A stretch of 24,005 bases of DNA from positions 1 to 24,005 of the IMG/VR virus record IMGVR_UViG_3300037497_000015. One strand, given 5' to 3'. Shown here piece after piece: positions 21,946-24,005 of the stretch (position 1 is the first letter of the stretch; each line of letters opens with the position of its first letter). This stretch comes from a virus. The position numbers and the translations under genes are program-made. Under the pieces are notes generated by a model. That model saw nothing but the letters and a program-made list of their open reading frames with translations, was not told the origin of the DNA and made no database searches.

Positions 21946-23498
21946 GCAGCCTCCTGCTCATCGTCTTCCTCTTCTTCGTCGTCGGGTTCCGGCGCGTCCG
22001 GCTTCGGTTCGGCCGGCTCGGCCGGCTCGATGCGCTGAACCCCAGGCCCGGCGTTCACGCGGGCGTCGCTTGTTAGGACGATGCCGCGCTTCGCGACTTC
22101 CTTCTGCCACGCCTCGATCTCGTCGAGCACCTCGCCGGGCTCGTAGCCTTCGCGGCGGATCGTCTCGGTCCAGCTCACCAGACCGCCCTGAACCGCCGCG
22201 ATCATCGCCGGCACCTCGCGCGCGGGATCGAGCAGGCCGAACCGCGGCGGCGTGAACTTCGCCGGCACTCGCGTCTGCTCGGCCTCCATGACGAAGGCGT
22301 CCCAAATCGGCTGGCAGATCTGCGGGATCACGAGCTGCCACTGGTCGGCTTCGATCGACGCCTTGAACTGAACGAGCGCCGCGCGGAACGAGGTGTAATT
22401 GACCTTCGAGAAGTCGCCGGTCAGAAGCTCGTATGGAAAGCGAAGGCCCGAGGCGATCGCGTGAAGCTCGACCTCGAAGAACTCCGCGTAGCCGTCGCTC
22501 GGCTTCGGATCGAAGAACTCGATCGACTCGCCGGGGCGCCCGTAGTGCCACATGCCGGGCGCGAACGACTCGAGCGTTCGCCCCGCTTCGTCGGTCGTCG
22601 TCGGCGCGAGCGAGGAGGCCGGCAGTCCGCCGGGCGTCGTCACGACGCCGATCGCGCAGGCCGCGATCTTCTTGCGCATGAGTTCGGCGTCGGCGTAGCC
22701 GTCGAGGTCGTAGAGCCGGCGAATAACGGGCGCGAACTCCGTCACGCCGGATAGCTGCCCCGCGCGCAGCGTCCGGTAGTAGTGAATGATCTGGGACGCC
22801 GGCACCCGCACGCTCTTGCGCGTGAATGAGAGGATCGGATTCGAGTCGCCGGGATGCGAGTTGAAGAGCCAGTAGGCGACGACGCGACCGTCGGCCGCAT
22901 TTTCGATGCCCTCGAAAACCTCGCCGCCGTTATCGAACCGCTCGTTCCGCGTCGTGTCGATGTAGTCGGGCTCGATCACCTGAAGCCTGATCTCGACGTC
23001 GTCGGCGTCGAGTCGCTTCGACGGAACGATCCGAATCAGCGCCTCGCCCGATTCGATGCGGCACCGCTCGGCGAGCGCCTGAATCCCGTAGAGATCCGTG
23101 CGGCCGGCGAAGTCGCAGCGGTCGATCCACCGCTTCCACCGCTTCCCGAGCGTCGCGTTGAAGCGCAGATTCTCCGAGTCCGGCGTCGTGATGATCCCCG
23201 TGCCGATCCGATTGACGACGAGCGTCTCGAGCCCCTTGACCGCGTAGGCGTTGTCGCGCATCAGCGACCGCGTGCGGTCCCTCAGCATCGCGCGCCCGCC
23301 CGAGATCTCCGCGTTCGCCGAACTCGTGCCCGCGAACCATCCGGCCTCTCGTCGACCGGCGCGCGCGCCCTCGTAGGAGAGCCGCGACCCGAAGGCGTCG
23401 ATCGCGCGCCGCGCCGCTAGGCGCCGGGCACCGCGTTCGGGCGAGACGTAGGAGATCATCCGGTCGAGCAGCGAGTCAGTCACGCGAGAAGCCCGCAT
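21942..23498 (-). CDS. Phage portal protein, lambda gpB family
   Basis: A 518-aa protein, the usual size for lambda-type portals. Family landmarks in order are an early ISGGRAMLRDRTRSLMRDN segment, WIDRCDFAGRTDLYGIQAL, SGEALIRIVPSKRL, GRVVAYWLFNSHPGD, and VPASQIIHYYRTLRAGQLSG followed by the stem-like LDGYADAELMRKKIAAC. The portal forms the dodecameric ring through which the terminase packages DNA and to which the connector binds. The C-terminus is a Pro/Glu/Asp-rich tail ending EEEEDDEQEAA. The ATG start at 23498 overlaps gpW by 23 bases and lacks a clear ribosome site; GTG at 23483 is an alternative. The stop codon overlaps the next gene's start (GTGA). AGGAGG for that next gene lies inside the portal's end. 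Confidence 0.92.
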   Translation of the reverse strand: MRASRVTDSLLDRMISYVSPERGARRLAARRAIDAFGSRLSYEGARAGRREAGWFAGTSSANAEISGGRAMLRDRTRSLMRDNAYAVKGLETLVVNRIGTGIITTPDSENLRFNATLGKRWKRWIDRCDFAGRTDLYGIQALAERCRIESGEALIRIVPSKRLDADDVEIRLQVIEPDYIDTTRNERFDNGGEVFEGIENAADGRVVAYWLFNSHPGDSNPILSFTRKSVRVPASQIIHYYRTLRAGQLSGVTEFAPVIRRLYDLDGYADAELMRKKIAACAIGVVTTPGGLPASSLAPTTTDEAGRTLESFAPGMWHYGRPGESIEFFDPKPSDGYAEFFEVELHAIASGLRFPYELLTGDFSKVNYTSFRAALVQFKASIEADQWQLVIPQICQPIWDAFVMEAEQTRVPAKFTPPRFGLLDPAREVPAMIAAVQGGLVSWTETIRREGYEPGEVLDEIEAWQKEVAKRGIVLTSDARVNAGPGVQRIEPAEPAEPKPDAPEPDDEEEEDDEQEAA

Positions 23499-23676
23499 AG
23501 GTCGAGCGCGAACCGCTCGAGGCCGGGCCGGCGACCTCGGCGAGCATCGCCGTGAGCGCCGTCATCATCGAGTCGATGTCCTGGTACTGAATCACCTTGT
23601 CGGCGTAGGCCACGGACTTCGTGCCCGAGGCGATCGCCGCCTTCAGGCGGTCCACGTCCGTTTGAGTCCACGCCAC
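23476..23676 (-). CDS. gpW-like head-tail joining protein
   Basis: A 66-aa protein starting at GTG, with GGGAGG about 6 nt upstream inside the end of the terminase gene. It opens MAWTQTDVDRLKAAIASG and then has VIQYQDIDSMMTAL. This is the helix-hairpin-helix pattern of the lambda gpW family, which has the usual length of 60-70 aa and the conserved segment in which a beta hairpin precedes an L/M-rich helix. In lambda, gpW enters the filled head at the portal vertex, stabilises packaged DNA and allows the next connector to bind. The position between terminase and portal is the classical one. Its last 23 bases overlap the annotated start of the portal gene. Confidence 0.88.
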   Translation of the reverse strand: MAWTQTDVDRLKAAIASGTKSVAYADKVIQYQDIDSMMTALTAMLAEVAGPASSGSRSTYAGFSRD

Positions 23677-23679
23677 CGA

Positions 23680-24005
23680 TCACCTCCCCAACCAGCCCTG
23701 AGTGTCCCCGAGCCAACCGCGCGCGGCCGGAGCGCGCCGCTCGCGACTCGGCGCGACCGGAGCCTGCGCCCGCGGCGCCGCCACCGTCGTCGCTGTGATT
23801 TCTGCCTTCGGGAGCTCGAACACCACGCGCGCGCCGATGTCCTCGCACGCCGCGTCGAGATCGAACCCGAGCGCGCGGATCGCGCAGAGCGCCGCGTAGG
23901 CGTAGACGGCCGCGTCGAGCGGCTCGTTCCTGACGCCCGGCTTCCGCTTCTCCCAGGTCCGCTGCGGGAATCCCCGCTTGTCGGTTCGCGTAACGCACCG
24001 CTCCG
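23680..24005 (-). CDS. terL: Phage terminase large subunit, GpA type (3' end only)
   Basis: The last 107 codons of a gene that enters from the right edge, ending at TGA 23682-23680. The visible protein contains TWEKRKPGVRNEPLD followed by VYAYAALCAIRALG. This is the C-terminal signature of lambda GpA-type large terminases (W-E-K, then R-N-E-x-L-D, then a Y-A-Y-A-A helix). In this family the protein cuts concatemeric DNA and drives it into the prohead with ATP; the ATPase and most of the nuclease domain lie outside the window. An Ala/Pro/Arg-rich tail ends in a Trp-Leu-Gly repeat. Its end carries a GGGGAGG ribosome site for the gpW-like gene, which starts 3 nt downstream. The frame was chosen by these motifs; another minus frame is open here but gives an Arg-rich nonsense translation. 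Confidence 0.85.
   Translation of the reverse strand, partial: ERCVTRTDKRGFPQRTWEKRKPGVRNEPLDAAVYAYAALCAIRALGFDLDAACEDIGARVVFELPKAEITATTVAAPRAQAPVAPSRERRAPAARGWLGDTQGWLGR

Overview
The window is one compact late-gene module of a tailed phage or prophage with a contractile (myovirus) tail. Every supported gene lies on the minus strand, so transcription runs from the right edge (24005) to the left edge (1). DNA is GC-rich (about two thirds GC by eye outside the large fibre gene). Genes touch or overlap almost everywhere; the longest gene-free gap is about 94 bases (18617-18710). No tRNA, rRNA, CRISPR array, integrase, transposase or lysis gene is visible. The head genes resemble lambda (GpA-type terminase, gpW, lambda-type portal, FII-like joiner). 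The tail genes follow phage Mu's order (sheath L, tube M, chaperone 41, tape measure, N, P, 45, 46, 47, 48, fibre). The host cannot be named. Classical Sec signal peptides and the Mu/lambda-type genes suggest a GC-rich Gram-negative bacterium.

Head region (24005 to about 17740): end of the large terminase; gpW-like joiner; portal; a pair of non-structural genes (GT-A-type glycosyltransferase and SAM methyltransferase) inserted between portal and protease; a prohead protease fused in frame to the major capsid protein, with a well-placed internal ribosome site at the capsid part; an 18-bp hairpin; a DUF2190 decoration protein; a 62-aa protein of unknown role; and an FII-like head-tail joiner.

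Tail region (17735 to about 6913): tail terminator, DUF2635 protein, sheath, tube, tail-assembly chaperone with a probable -1 frameshift extension, a short tape measure (358 aa), Mu N-like, P-like and gp45-like baseplate/spike proteins, an unrecognised 185-aa protein, then gp46, gp47 and gp48-like baseplate proteins and a short Mu-type fibre N-terminal protein.

Fibre/export region (6916 to 8): this is the most unusual part. A 197-aa protein with a Sec signal peptide is followed by a 76-aa protein that duplicates its C-terminal domain. A UUCG-capped hairpin then precedes a 2009-aa beta-helix, fibre-like protein that also begins with a signal peptide and carries repeated cysteine-pair modules. 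Two Sec-targeted proteins in the host-recognition slot of a cytoplasmically assembled phage suggest either a fibre that matures in the periplasm or a host-surface protein carried by a prophage.
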